Shown here piece by piece: positions 48,305 to 55,739 of a stretch of DNA of 64,000 bases. Origin of the DNA: Rhodopseudomonas sp. BAL398 (lineage in GTDB: Bacteria > Pseudomonadota > Alphaproteobacteria > Rhizobiales > Xanthobacteraceae). The DNA is taken from the NCBI RefSeq assembly GCF_033001325.1, contig NZ_CP133111.1:1984001-2048000 (forward strand), in the 5' to 3' direction. Made by a program: the position numbers and the translations under genes. Position 1 is the stretch's first letter. Every line of letters starts with the position of its first letter. A model generated the notes under the pieces. That model did not search any database. It was not told the origin of the DNA and saw only the letters and a list, made by a program, of their open reading frames with translations.

Positions 48305-48548
48305 CGTCGATGATTTCCGCCCCGACCGGCGGCCACTCTTCCATCTCCGGAATATTGTCGGGACTGATCTGGGAAAGGAGATCCTCGAGGCGATAGCTGG
48401 TCACAGCAGGGACGGCCCGCATCCGCAGCTCGTGCCCCTCCACCCACATCTCGACCTCCGAGCCCGCCGCAATCCGCAAATCTTCCAGGATCGGTTTCGG
48501 GATCCGAATAGCTGCGCTATTGCCCCATTGAGCAATCTGCCCCTTCAT
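48288..48548 (-). CDS. mazE: MazE-type antitoxin
   Basis: An 86-residue antitoxin with an AbrB/MazE-type N-terminus (QIAQWGNSAAIRIPKPILEDLRIAAGSEVEMWVEGHELRMRA) and an acidic C-terminal tail (PEMEEWPPVGAEIIDDD) that neutralises MazF. GGAGG six bases before the ATG. A palindrome just upstream is a candidate self-operator. Confidence 0.93.
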   Translation of the reverse strand: MKGQIAQWGNSAAIRIPKPILEDLRIAAGSEVEMWVEGHELRMRAVPAVTSYRLEDLLSQISPDNIPEMEEWPPVGAEIIDDDYSG

Positions 48549-48564
48549 CGTCCACCTCCGAGCT

Positions 48565-48587
48565 CCGGATATCCAATGTATATCCGG
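48565..48587 (-). promoter_or_regulatory. Candidate mazEF operator
   Basis: Perfect 8-bp inverted repeat CCGGATAT-N7-ATATCCGG, 17 bases before mazE and around a TATACA -10-like sequence. MazE-family proteins repress their own operons at such palindromes. Confidence 0.55.
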
Positions 48588-48607
48588 CCCGCGCAAAAAT
48601 CCAGCCG

Positions 48608-49150
48608 TCACATCCCCTCGGGACCGCGGCCGATTGCGGCGACGCCGGTGCGGGAGACTTCGACCAGGCCGAGCGGCCGCATCAGATCGATGAACTGATT
48701 GATCTTCTGCGAATTGCCGGTGATCTCGAACACGAAGCTCTCAATGGTGGCGTCGATCACTCGGGCGCGAAAGGCTTCGGCCAGGCGCAGCGCCTCGACG
48801 CGATGATCTCCGGTGCCGCGCAGCTTCACCATCGCCAATTCACGCTCGATCGAGCGGCCCGATGTGGTCATGTCGACGACGCGATACACCGGCACCATGC
48901 GGTCGAGCTGGTGTTTGATCTGCTGGATCACCATCGGCGTGCCGGTAGTGACGATGGTGATGCGCGAGACGTGCTTGTGCGCCTCGGTCTCCGACACGGT
49001 GAGGCTTTCGATATTGTAGCCGCGGCCGGAGAACAGGCCGATGACGCGGGCGAGCACGCCGGGCTCGTTCTGCACCAGCACCGACAGCGTGTGGGTCTCG
49101 ATCGGGTCGATGCGATCTTCCATGAAATAGGCGGAGGCGGGCTGGTTCAT
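48608..49150 (-). CDS. ilvH: Acetolactate synthase small (regulatory) subunit IlvH
   Basis: A 180-residue regulatory subunit with an N-terminal ACT domain (ETHTLSVLVQNEPGVLARVIGLFSGRGYNIESLTVSETE) and C-terminal region (VIDATIESFVFEITGNSQKINQFIDLM). It confers valine feedback inhibition on IlvI. It follows the threonine dehydratase gene after 220 bases that contain a repeat. Confidence 0.95.
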   Translation of the reverse strand: MNQPASAYFMEDRIDPIETHTLSVLVQNEPGVLARVIGLFSGRGYNIESLTVSETEAHKHVSRITIVTTGTPMVIQQIKHQLDRMVPVYRVVDMTTSGRSIERELAMVKLRGTGDHRVEALRLAEAFRARVIDATIESFVFEITGNSQKINQFIDLMRPLGLVEVSRTGVAAIGRGPEGM

Positions 49151-49227
49151 CTCGGTTTCCTGTCGGTCTGTGGTCCGGTAGCGCCGGACAGTTCGGTTGT
49201 CGTCGGCGCGGCCGCATCTCCTGCCGT

Positions 49228-49325
49228 CACCCCCGCGAAAGCGGGGATCCCGTATTCCGTGACGCCAACTATCAATTCGGCATCGCGGCATACTGGGTCG
49301 CCCGGTCAAGCCGGGCGATGACGGC
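49228..49325. repeat. Intergenic palindromic repeats
   Basis: Two adjacent hairpins of types seen widely in alphaproteobacteria: CCCCGC-gaaa-GCGGGG (49231-49246) and CGCCCGG-tcaag-CCGGGCG (49299-49317). They lie between ilvH and the threonine dehydratase gene. No other feature is visible in this spacer. Confidence 0.65.
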
Positions 49326-49370
49326 GGCGGGTGGCGCGCCGCGTGGTCAAATCCTGCAAATCGTCCTTCA

Positions 49371-50360
49371 TCACGCCAACTCCTTGCCGGCGCCAACGGC
49401 CGCGGCGTCGGGCGCGATCCATTGCTTGAACAGGTCGAAATCGATATTGCCGCCGCTCAGGATCAAGCCGACGCGTCGGCCGCCGAGCTTTGCCCTGTCC
49501 TGCAACGCCGCCGCCAAAGTGGCGGCGCCAGCGCCCTCGGCGAGATTATGCGTATCGGTCCAATAGGCGCGGATCGCCGCGGCGATCTCGGCATCGCTGA
49601 CCTGCACGATGCGCGACGCGCCTTTGCGGATGATCGAAAGCGCGTTCGGATCGGGAATCCGCGTCGCCAGCCCGTCGGCCAACGTATCGCTGGTCTCGGT
49701 GGTGACGATGGTGCCGGCGGCGAAGGACAGCGCGTAGGACGGCGCCAGCGTCGACTGCACGCCGACGATCTCGGTTCTCAGCCCCAGCAGGTCGCGCGCG
49801 ATGATGCAGCCGCAGATCCCGGAGCCCTGCCCGATCGGCACATAGAGCACGTCGAGATCCGGCGCCGCTTGCAGCAATTCCAGCGCATAGGTCGCAACGC
49901 CCAGTACCAGATCGGGATGAAACGCCGGCACCGGCTCCAGCCCGCTCGACTCGGCGCGGCGGCCAGCTTCCTCGCGGGCAGCCTGGAAATCGTCGCCGTG
50001 CTCGATCAGCTCGGCGCCGAACGCCCGCATCGCGCAGTTCTTCTCGGCCGAATTGCCGCGCGGCACCACGATGGTCACCGGCAGGCCGTGACGGCCCGCC
50101 GCATAGGCCAGGCTCTGGCCGTGATTGCCGCGGGTCGCCGAGATCAGTCCGGCGGTGTGCGGCCGCTCGCGCTTCAGCCGATCGACATAGACCAGCCCGC
50201 CACGCACCTTGAAGGCGCCGGTGGGCGTATGGTTCTCGTGCTTGACGATCGCGGTCGCGCCGAGCCGCTGCGACAGCAGCGGCCAATGGTGGGCCGGGGT
50301 CGGCGGCATCGCGGCGCGCACGATGGCGTGCGCGCGTTCCAATTGCTGCAGATCGAACAT
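49371..50360 (-). CDS. Threonine dehydratase-like PLP enzyme, no ACT domain
   Basis: A 329-residue fold-type II PLP enzyme. The cofactor lysine is in HENHTPTGAFKVRGG, the glycine-rich phosphate loop is in GSGICGCIIAR, and the conserved SGGNIDFDLF is near the C-terminus. Threonine/serine dehydratases without a regulatory domain have this length. Located 25 bases after ilvI and before ilvH, it could supply 2-oxobutyrate for isoleucine; another possibility is a dehydratase of the hydroxyectoine (EutB) or serine-racemase type. Lacking an ACT domain, it should not be feedback-inhibited. Confidence 0.8.
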   Translation of the reverse strand: MFDLQQLERAHAIVRAAMPPTPAHHWPLLSQRLGATAIVKHENHTPTGAFKVRGGLVYVDRLKRERPHTAGLISATRGNHGQSLAYAAGRHGLPVTIVVPRGNSAEKNCAMRAFGAELIEHGDDFQAAREEAGRRAESSGLEPVPAFHPDLVLGVATYALELLQAAPDLDVLYVPIGQGSGICGCIIARDLLGLRTEIVGVQSTLAPSYALSFAAGTIVTTETSDTLADGLATRIPDPNALSIIRKGASRIVQVSDAEIAAAIRAYWTDTHNLAEGAGAATLAAALQDRAKLGGRRVGLILSGGNIDFDLFKQWIAPDAAAVGAGKELA

Positions 50361-50385
50361 CGGCCTGGCCCCTGCCGTTGCGCCG

Positions 50386-52179
50386 TTACACCAGTGCCTT
50401 GCCGCCGGCGAACGCCGCCGCGGTGGTCTCGTCATTGGCTTCCGCCGGCAACAGCATTTCATTATGCGCCTTGCCGGACGGGATCATCGGGAAGCAGTTT
50501 TCCAGCGCCGCCACCCGGCAATCGAACAGCACCGGTCTGTTCACCTTGATCATGTCCATGATCGCGCCGTCGAGATCACTTGGCTTGAACACCTGGAAGC
50601 CGACGCCGCCATAGGCCTCCGCCATCTTGACGAAGTCCGGCATCGCTTCCGAATAGGAATGCGACAGCCGGTTGCCATGCAGCAGCTGCTGCCATTGCCG
50701 CACCATCCCCATATGGTTGTTGTTGAGGATGAAGATCTTGATCGGCAGTTCGTACTGCACCGCGGTCGACATTTCCTGCATCGTCATCTGCACCGAGGCG
50801 TCGCCGGCGATGTCGATGACGAGACTGTCGGGATGCGCGACCTGGACGCCGAGCGCCGCCGGCAAGCCGTAGCCCATGGTGCCGAGCCCGCCTGAGGTCA
50901 TCCAGCGCTTGGGCTGTTCGAAGCCAAAGAACTGCGCCGCCCACATCTGATGCTGGCCGACTTCGGTGGTGATGTAGGTGTCGCGGCCGCGGGTCGCCTC
51001 ATAGAGGCGCTGGATCGCGAATTGCGGCAGGATCACGTCGTTGTTCTTGCGATAGGCCAGGCAATTGCGCGCCCGCCAGGTCGCCACCTGCGCCCACCAC
51101 GGCTTGATGTCGGGCTTCTTGGCCTCGGCCTTGAAGATGCCCAGCAGCGCGCCCAGCACATTGCCGACGTCGCCGATGATCGGCACGTCGACGCGGATGT
51201 TCTTGTTGATCGACGAGGGATCGATATCGATGTGGATCTTCTTGGAGTTCGGCGAGAACGCGTCGGTGCGGCCGGTGATGCGGTCGTCGAAGCGCGCGCC
51301 GATGCACAGCATGACGTCGCAATCATGCATCGCCATATTGGCCTCGTAGGTGCCGTGCATCCCCAGCATGCCGAGCCAGTTCTTGCCCGAGGCCGGATAG
51401 GCGCCGAGCCCCATCAGCGTCGAGGTGATCGGAAAATCGGTGACCTCGACCAGCTCGCGCAGCAGTCTCGAGGCCTCATTGCCGGAATTGATCACGCCGC
51501 CGCCGGTGTAGATCACCGGTTTCCTGGCGCCGGCCAATAGCGCCACCGCCTTGCGGATCTGGGCGTCGTCGCCGCTCTGCCGCGGCACGTAGGAGACGTG
51601 GACGTCGTCCTTGCGCGGCGGATGATAGGTGCCGGTGGCGAACTGCACGTCCTTCGGCACGTCGACCACCACCGGACCGGGCCGGCCGGAGGTCGCGACA
51701 TAGAACGCCTCGTGCAGCACCCGGGCCAGATCCTTGATGTCGCGCACCAGCCAATTGTGCTTGGTGCAGGGCCTGGTGATGCCGACGGTGTCGCATTCCT
51801 GGAACGCGTCATTGCCGATCAGATGGGTGGGGACCTGGCCGGTGATGCAGACCAGCGGGATCGAATCCATCAAGGCGTCGGCCAACGGCGTCACCATGTT
51901 GGTGGCGCCCGGACCGGACGTCACCAACACCACGCCGGGCTTGCCGGTGGAGCGGGCATAGCCCTCGGCGGCATGGCCGGCGCCCTGCTCGTGGCGCACC
52001 AGAATGTGCTGCAGCTGCTCGGACTGCATGAACAGCTCGTCATAGATCGGAAGCACCGCGCCGCCCGGATAGCCGAAGATGTGCTTGACGCCATGATCGA
52101 TCATGGCGCGGACGATCATCGCCGCGCCGGTCATCTGATTGGCATCGTGGCTGTTGGTATCGCTGGCTGCGGTGGTCAT
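50386..52179 (-). CDS. ilvI: Acetolactate synthase large subunit IlvI
   Basis: This 597-residue ThDP enzyme condenses two pyruvates (or pyruvate and 2-oxobutyrate). N-terminal catalytic-glutamate region VRHEQGAGHAAEGYARSTG, FAD domain in the middle, and the ThDP motif IAGDASVQMTMQEMSTAV...NNNHMG are intact. The start MTTAASDT is followed by a hydrophilic lead. The first cistron after a leader peptide and terminator that fit attenuation. Confidence 0.96.
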   Translation of the reverse strand: MTTAASDTNSHDANQMTGAAMIVRAMIDHGVKHIFGYPGGAVLPIYDELFMQSEQLQHILVRHEQGAGHAAEGYARSTGKPGVVLVTSGPGATNMVTPLADALMDSIPLVCITGQVPTHLIGNDAFQECDTVGITRPCTKHNWLVRDIKDLARVLHEAFYVATSGRPGPVVVDVPKDVQFATGTYHPPRKDDVHVSYVPRQSGDDAQIRKAVALLAGARKPVIYTGGGVINSGNEASRLLRELVEVTDFPITSTLMGLGAYPASGKNWLGMLGMHGTYEANMAMHDCDVMLCIGARFDDRITGRTDAFSPNSKKIHIDIDPSSINKNIRVDVPIIGDVGNVLGALLGIFKAEAKKPDIKPWWAQVATWRARNCLAYRKNNDVILPQFAIQRLYEATRGRDTYITTEVGQHQMWAAQFFGFEQPKRWMTSGGLGTMGYGLPAALGVQVAHPDSLVIDIAGDASVQMTMQEMSTAVQYELPIKIFILNNNHMGMVRQWQQLLHGNRLSHSYSEAMPDFVKMAEAYGGVGFQVFKPSDLDGAIMDMIKVNRPVLFDCRVAALENCFPMIPSGKAHNEMLLPAEANDETTAAAFAGGKALV

Positions 52180-52231
52180 TGGCTGCTCCGGATGCGCTGG
52201 TCGCGCTGACTTTCTCAAGTGGTTCGGACAA

Positions 52232-52254
52232 TAAAAAAGGGCCCGAGAGGCCCT
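52232..52254 (-). terminator. ilvI attenuator terminator
   Basis: Read leftward: AGGGCC-tctcg-GGCCCT then six T residues, a typical intrinsic terminator, 27 bases after the leader peptide stop and 53 bases before ilvI. It is the attenuator. Confidence 0.85.
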
Positions 52255-52281
52255 GTGCGCATCGTCCGTTTCGGGATGGCC

Positions 52282-52347
52282 TCAGCCACCCCCGGCGATG
52301 CGCCAGGGTACGACGACGATAAGGAGGCTGGTAATTTTGTTTCGCAT
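52282..52347 (-). CDS. Branched-chain leader peptide of ilvI
   Basis: A 21-codon frame starting MRNKIT and containing the run SLLIVVVP (Leu, Leu, Ile, Val, Val, Val), i.e. all three end products of the pathway. It ends upstream of a GC-rich terminator with a T-run, so ribosome stalling on scarce Leu, Ile or Val tRNA would allow transcription into ilvI. Promoter and start are in the right order upstream. Confidence 0.85.
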   Translation of the reverse strand: MRNKITSLLIVVVPWRIAGGG

Positions 52348-52379
52348 ATTACTGCTCGAGCTTCCCAAAGGTTGCGCGA

Positions 52380-52407
52380 AACATACTGACCAACCAAGGA
52401 AAGTCAA
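52380..52407 (-). promoter_or_regulatory. ilvI promoter
   Basis: Leftward TTGACT, 16 bases, TATGTT; transcription would start near 52373, some 26 bases before the leader peptide ATG. Confidence 0.6.
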
Positions 52408-52516
52408 GGCAGGACAGCCGCGCGCGCGATCAGACCTTAGCCGGATTTCCGCCGCTTCGCGAGCCGGAAAATCGGGCAGCCGGCCCCGCCACCACGTCAG
52501 GCCTCCGCAGCAGAGT

Positions 52517-52545
52517 ATGACAGTGTCATGCAAAACTGCTATATC
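52517..52545 (+). promoter_or_regulatory. parD promoter with overlapping palindromic operator
   Basis: ATGACA (-35), 17 bases, TATATC (-10). The -35 hexamer is half of the perfect palindrome ATGACAGTGTCAT (52517-52529), a likely ParD binding site that would block RNA polymerase. Confidence 0.6.
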
Positions 52546-52565
52546 AATCCGAAAGGGTCCAGCCG

Positions 52566-52841
52566 ATGCGCACCAGCAAGCCTATCACCGTCACCCTCGG
52601 CAAGCAGCAGACCAGTGTCGACCGCCGCCTTGCCTCCGGCGAGTACGAGTCTGCCAGTGAGGTGATGCGCGCCGCCTTGCGCGCGCTCGACCGCGAAGAG
52701 GCGTTGGTCAATGCGGCCATGCACGACAAGATCGCCGCCTCGCTGTCCGATCCCCGCGCCGATCTTGCGGCGGAGGATGTGTTCGCGCGGCTGCGCGATC
52801 ATCACCAGCAGCAAGTGACCACCAAACCAACTGACGATTAA
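52566..52841 (+). CDS. parD: ParD-type antitoxin
   Basis: A 91-residue antitoxin with the ribbon-helix-helix start PITVTLGKQQTSVDRRLASGEYESASEVMRAALRALDREE, matching type II ParD proteins (CC2985 group). The C-terminal half is a toxin-binding helix. AAGGG precedes the ATG. Five bases separate it from the parE frame, whose product is truncated, so this antitoxin may have no partner. Confidence 0.88.
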   Translation: MRTSKPITVTLGKQQTSVDRRLASGEYESASEVMRAALRALDREEALVNAAMHDKIAASLSDPRADLAAEDVFARLRDHHQQQVTTKPTDD

Positions 52842-52846
52842 ACGAC

Positions 52847-53173
52847 GTGACCTATAGGGTCCGATTCCGCCCAAAGGCCGCCGCCGACCTGTTCGAACTC
52901 TACGATTATATCGCCGCCAGAGCCGGCCGTGCCCGCGCCGCGGCCTATATCGATCGCATCGAAACCGCATGCATGAAGCTCGCGACATTTCCATAACGCG
53001 GCGTCAAACGCGACGATCTGGCGCCCGGGATTCGGATCCTCGGCTTCGAACATCGCGCCGCGATCGCCTTTCGCATCGAGGATGACGTCGTGCGCATCGT
53101 ACGGGTGTTTTATGCCGGCCGCGATTATGCGGCCGGGTTTGGCCAAGCCGACGACGATGGGGCAGACGGATAA
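52847..53173 (+). pseudogene. parE: ParE-type toxin interrupted by a nonsense codon
   Basis: A continuous 109-codon ParE frame from GTG, with a single TAA at codon 50 (52994-52996). Before it: YRVRFRPKAAADLFELYDYIAARAG...KLATFP; after it: RGVKRDDLAPGIRILGFEHRAAIAFRIEDDVVRIVRVFYAGRDY. Family members read FPERG at the break, so one base change (GAA to TAA) would explain it. The remaining sequence is well conserved, so the mutation looks recent. Confidence 0.8.
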
Positions 53174-53230
53174 GGCGGCAAGCACGCTTGCGCCATCTCC
53201 ACCAAATGAAGCACCGTTTGCTTGGCCGCC

Positions 53231-53366
53231 GCGCCCCGGATGCAGCGCAACGCGCCGCCCTTGCGGCGTGGTGCGCTGCTGATCCGGGCCCCGGTTTGGC
53301 GCGCAGCAAAGCGGGGTCCCGGCTCTGCGGAGCAGCGCAAGCGCGCTGCACCGCGTCCGGGACACG
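53231..53366. repeat. Repeat copy B: compound palindrome
   Basis: Two successive nested hairpins: CCCGGAT...ATCCGGG enclosing GCAGCGCA/TGCGCTGC and GCCGC/GCGGC, then GTCCCGG...CCGGGAC enclosing GCAGCGC/GCGCTGC. Related to the copies at 43399 and 55344. It fills the spacer between parE and the miaA 3' end. Confidence 0.7.
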
Positions 53367-53381
53367 GAAATCAACGGCGCG

Positions 53382-54326
53382 TCAAAGCGGCACCTGCCGC
53401 TCCAGCCAGGCGCCCGTCGCCTCCGGCGCGATCCATTCGAATTCGGGCAATTGGTGCCGGAACCAGGTGAATTGCCGCTTGGCGTAATGCCTTGTGTCGG
53501 CGGCGCCGATCGCCGCCGCTTCGTCGCGCGAAATCTCGCCACGCAGATGACGGATCAGCGCCGGCACGCCATGGGCCTTCATCGCCGGCAGCAGCGGATC
53601 GAGGTTGCGGGTGGCCAGCGCCGCGACTTCGTCCAGAGCGCCCTGCTCCAGCATGGTGTCAAACCGCGCGTCGATCCGGGCATAGAGGTCCTCGCGCTGC
53701 GGCGCCAGAAACAGCGCGACCACTCCGTCCGGCGGCAACAATGGCGGCAGGCCCTCGCCATGCCAATCAGTCAGCGAGCGCCCGGTGGCTTCGATCACTT
53801 CCAGTGCCCGGGCCACCCGGCTGCGATCGGCCGGCTGCAGCCGCGCCGCCGTCGCCGGATCGCGCCGCGCCAGCTCGGCATGCAGGGCTTCGACGCCGTC
53901 GCGCGCCAGCCGCGCCCGGACATCGTCGCGAATTGGCGATGGAACCGGCGGAACCGCCGACAGCCCCCGCGTCAACGCCTTGAAATACAACCCCGACCCG
54001 CCGGTGAAAATCGGCAGCAGGCCCTCGGCACGCGCCTGCGCCAGCATGTCGGTGGCGGCCGCCACCCAGGCCCCTGCGGAAAAATTCACCGCGGCATCAA
54101 CGGTGCCGTAGAGCCAATGCGGCGCCGCGGCCTCGTCCTGCGGCGTCGGCCGCGCCGTCAAAACCCGCAAATCGCGATAGACCTGCATCGAATCGGTGTT
54201 GATCACCACGCCGCCGCGGGCTTGCGCCAGCCGCAGCGCTAAGGCCGACTTGCCGCTGGCGGTCGGCCCTGCGATAAGCACCGCCTTCGCCGCTGTCCCT
54301 TCCCCCTGTCCGATGTCGTCCGCCAT
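53382..54326 (-). CDS. miaA: tRNA dimethylallyltransferase MiaA
   Basis: A 314-residue enzyme that prenylates A37 of tRNAs reading UNN codons. P-loop GPTASGKS (20-27), [24 protein letters not shown] and the C-terminal [12 protein letters not shown] are diagnostic. The start MADDIGQG at 54326 gives the expected eight to ten residues before the P-loop. Its ATG shares two bases with the ATG of serB on the other strand. Confidence 0.95.
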   Translation of the reverse strand: MADDIGQGEGTAAKAVLIAGPTASGKSALALRLAQARGGVVINTDSMQVYRDLRVLTARPTPQDEAAAPHWLYGTVDAAVNFSAGAWVAAATDMLAQARAEGLLPIFTGGSGLYFKALTRGLSAVPPVPSPIRDDVRARLARDGVEALHAELARRDPATAARLQPADRSRVARALEVIEATGRSLTDWHGEGLPPLLPPDGVVALFLAPQREDLYARIDARFDTMLEQGALDEVAALATRNLDPLLPAMKAHGVPALIRHLRGEISRDEAAAIGAADTRHYAKRQFTWFRHQLPEFEWIAPEATGAWLERQVPL

Positions 54327-55215
54327 GTCGCTCGTCGCCACGCTGATCTGCAATCCCAACGAGCCCGCGCTCGATGCCACGGTGATCGACGGCGCCCGCG
54401 CGGTGCTGCCTGCCCCCAACGACGCGGTCTGGCTGCATGACGGCGTCGCCGCCGACATCACCTTCGCCAGCGCCGACGACGCCCTCGCCCTCGCCGAGCG
54501 GCTGCGCGCCGCGCGCGGCGACCTGCCGATCGACGTGGTGGTGCAACCTGCCGCCACAAGGCGCAAGAAGCTTTTTCTCGCCGACATGGATTCCACCATG
54601 ATCGGCCAGGAGTGCATCGACGAATTGGCCGATTTCGCCGGGCTGAAAGCCCATGTCGCCGCCATCACCGAACGCGCGATGCGCGGCGAGATCGAGTTCG
54701 AATCGGCGCTGCGCGAGCGCGTGGCCTTGCTCGAGGGCCTGGCCGTGAGCGTGATCGACGAGGTGCTGGCCAGCCGCATCAAGCTGACGCCGGGCGGCCG
54801 CGAATTGGTCGCCACGATGCGGGCGAACGGCGCCTATACCTGCCTGGTCTCCGGCGGCTTCACCCAGTTCACCGGCGCGGTCGCAGCACAGCTCGGTTTC
54901 GCCGAGCACCGCGCCAATCAGCTGCTGGTCGAGGGCGGCAAACTCACCGGCAGCGTCGCCGAACCGATCCTCGGCCGCGCCGCCAAGCTGGCGACGCTGC
55001 TGGAGCTGCGCGAGGCCGACGACATCGACGCCATCGACACGCTGGTGGTCGGCGACGGCGCCAACGATCTCGGCATGATCCAGGCCGCCGGCCTCGGCAT
55101 CGCCTACCACGCCAAGCCCGCGGTGGCGGCGGCGGCCCACGGCCGGATCGACTATGGCGACCTCACCGCGCTGCTCTATGCGCAGGGCTACAAGCGCAGC
55201 GAATTCGTCGGCTGA
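54325..55215 (+). CDS. serB: Phosphoserine phosphatase SerB
   Basis: A 296-residue HAD-family enzyme, last step of serine synthesis. An N-terminal ACT-like region ([11 protein letters not shown]) precedes the HAD nucleophile motif DMDSTMI (Asp87, Asp89), then LVSGGFTQF and [14 protein letters not shown] 54325 gives the standard SerB N-terminus; ATG 54313 is possible but would extend into miaA. No Shine-Dalgarno is visible. Confidence 0.94.
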   Translation: MSLVATLICNPNEPALDATVIDGARAVLPAPNDAVWLHDGVAADITFASADDALALAERLRAARGDLPIDVVVQPAATRRKKLFLADMDSTMIGQECIDELADFAGLKAHVAAITERAMRGEIEFESALRERVALLEGLAVSVIDEVLASRIKLTPGGRELVATMRANGAYTCLVSGGFTQFTGAVAAQLGFAEHRANQLLVEGGKLTGSVAEPILGRAAKLATLLELREADDIDAIDTLVVGDGANDLGMIQAAGLGIAYHAKPAVAAAAHGRIDYGDLTALLYAQGYKRSEFVG

Positions 55216-55271
55216 GGCTCACGCGCCTCCCGCCGCGACGCCGAATAAGCGAAACGTTGTGCTTTCTCGTT

Positions 55272-55480
55272 TGTCATTCCGGGGCGCGAACTTGCGAGCG
55301 AACCCGGACTCCATTTGACAAGCGAATCCGACTTCTCCGCCCGTGTCCCGGGCGCGATGCGGCACACAGTGCCGCTTCGTAGAACCGGGACCCCGCTTCT
55401 GCCGCCGACACTACCGGTGCCCCGGCTCTGCAGCGCACCACACCGCTGCACGGCGCGTTGCGCTGCGTCCGGGGCACGGT
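55272..55480. repeat. Repeat cluster including copy C of the nested hairpin
   Basis: Starts with TTCCGGGG...CCCGGA (55277-55311), a common intergenic repeat. Copy C follows at 55346-55390: TCCCGG-GCGCGAT-GCGGCAC-aca-GTGCCGC-TTCGTAGAA-CCGGGA. At 55417-55478 a further CCCCGG...CCGGGG stem encloses GCAGCGCA/TGCGCTGC as in copy B. The rest of the 524-base gap to the next gene (55481-55739) shows nothing I recognise. Confidence 0.7.
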
Positions 55481-55739
55481 TCGGTGTTGATGAAGCGCTG
55501 GCCGCGCTCAGATTCCGCGATGGTCAACAACCCGTTAACGCCGCCGACCCGGCAATTTACCCCACGCCGGCGACACGTTCAATTTTACTAAAGAAATCAG
55601 CAATCAATTGTGGCGGGCGTTTTGCGAGCGCGCATCTAAAGCGAAAACCCGCGGCATTCGGACATTTCTGCTTAACAGTTTGTCCAGCAAGCGCTCGCAT
55701 AGTCGCCAGTCGAAACGAACATGATTTGGACTCGTGAGA

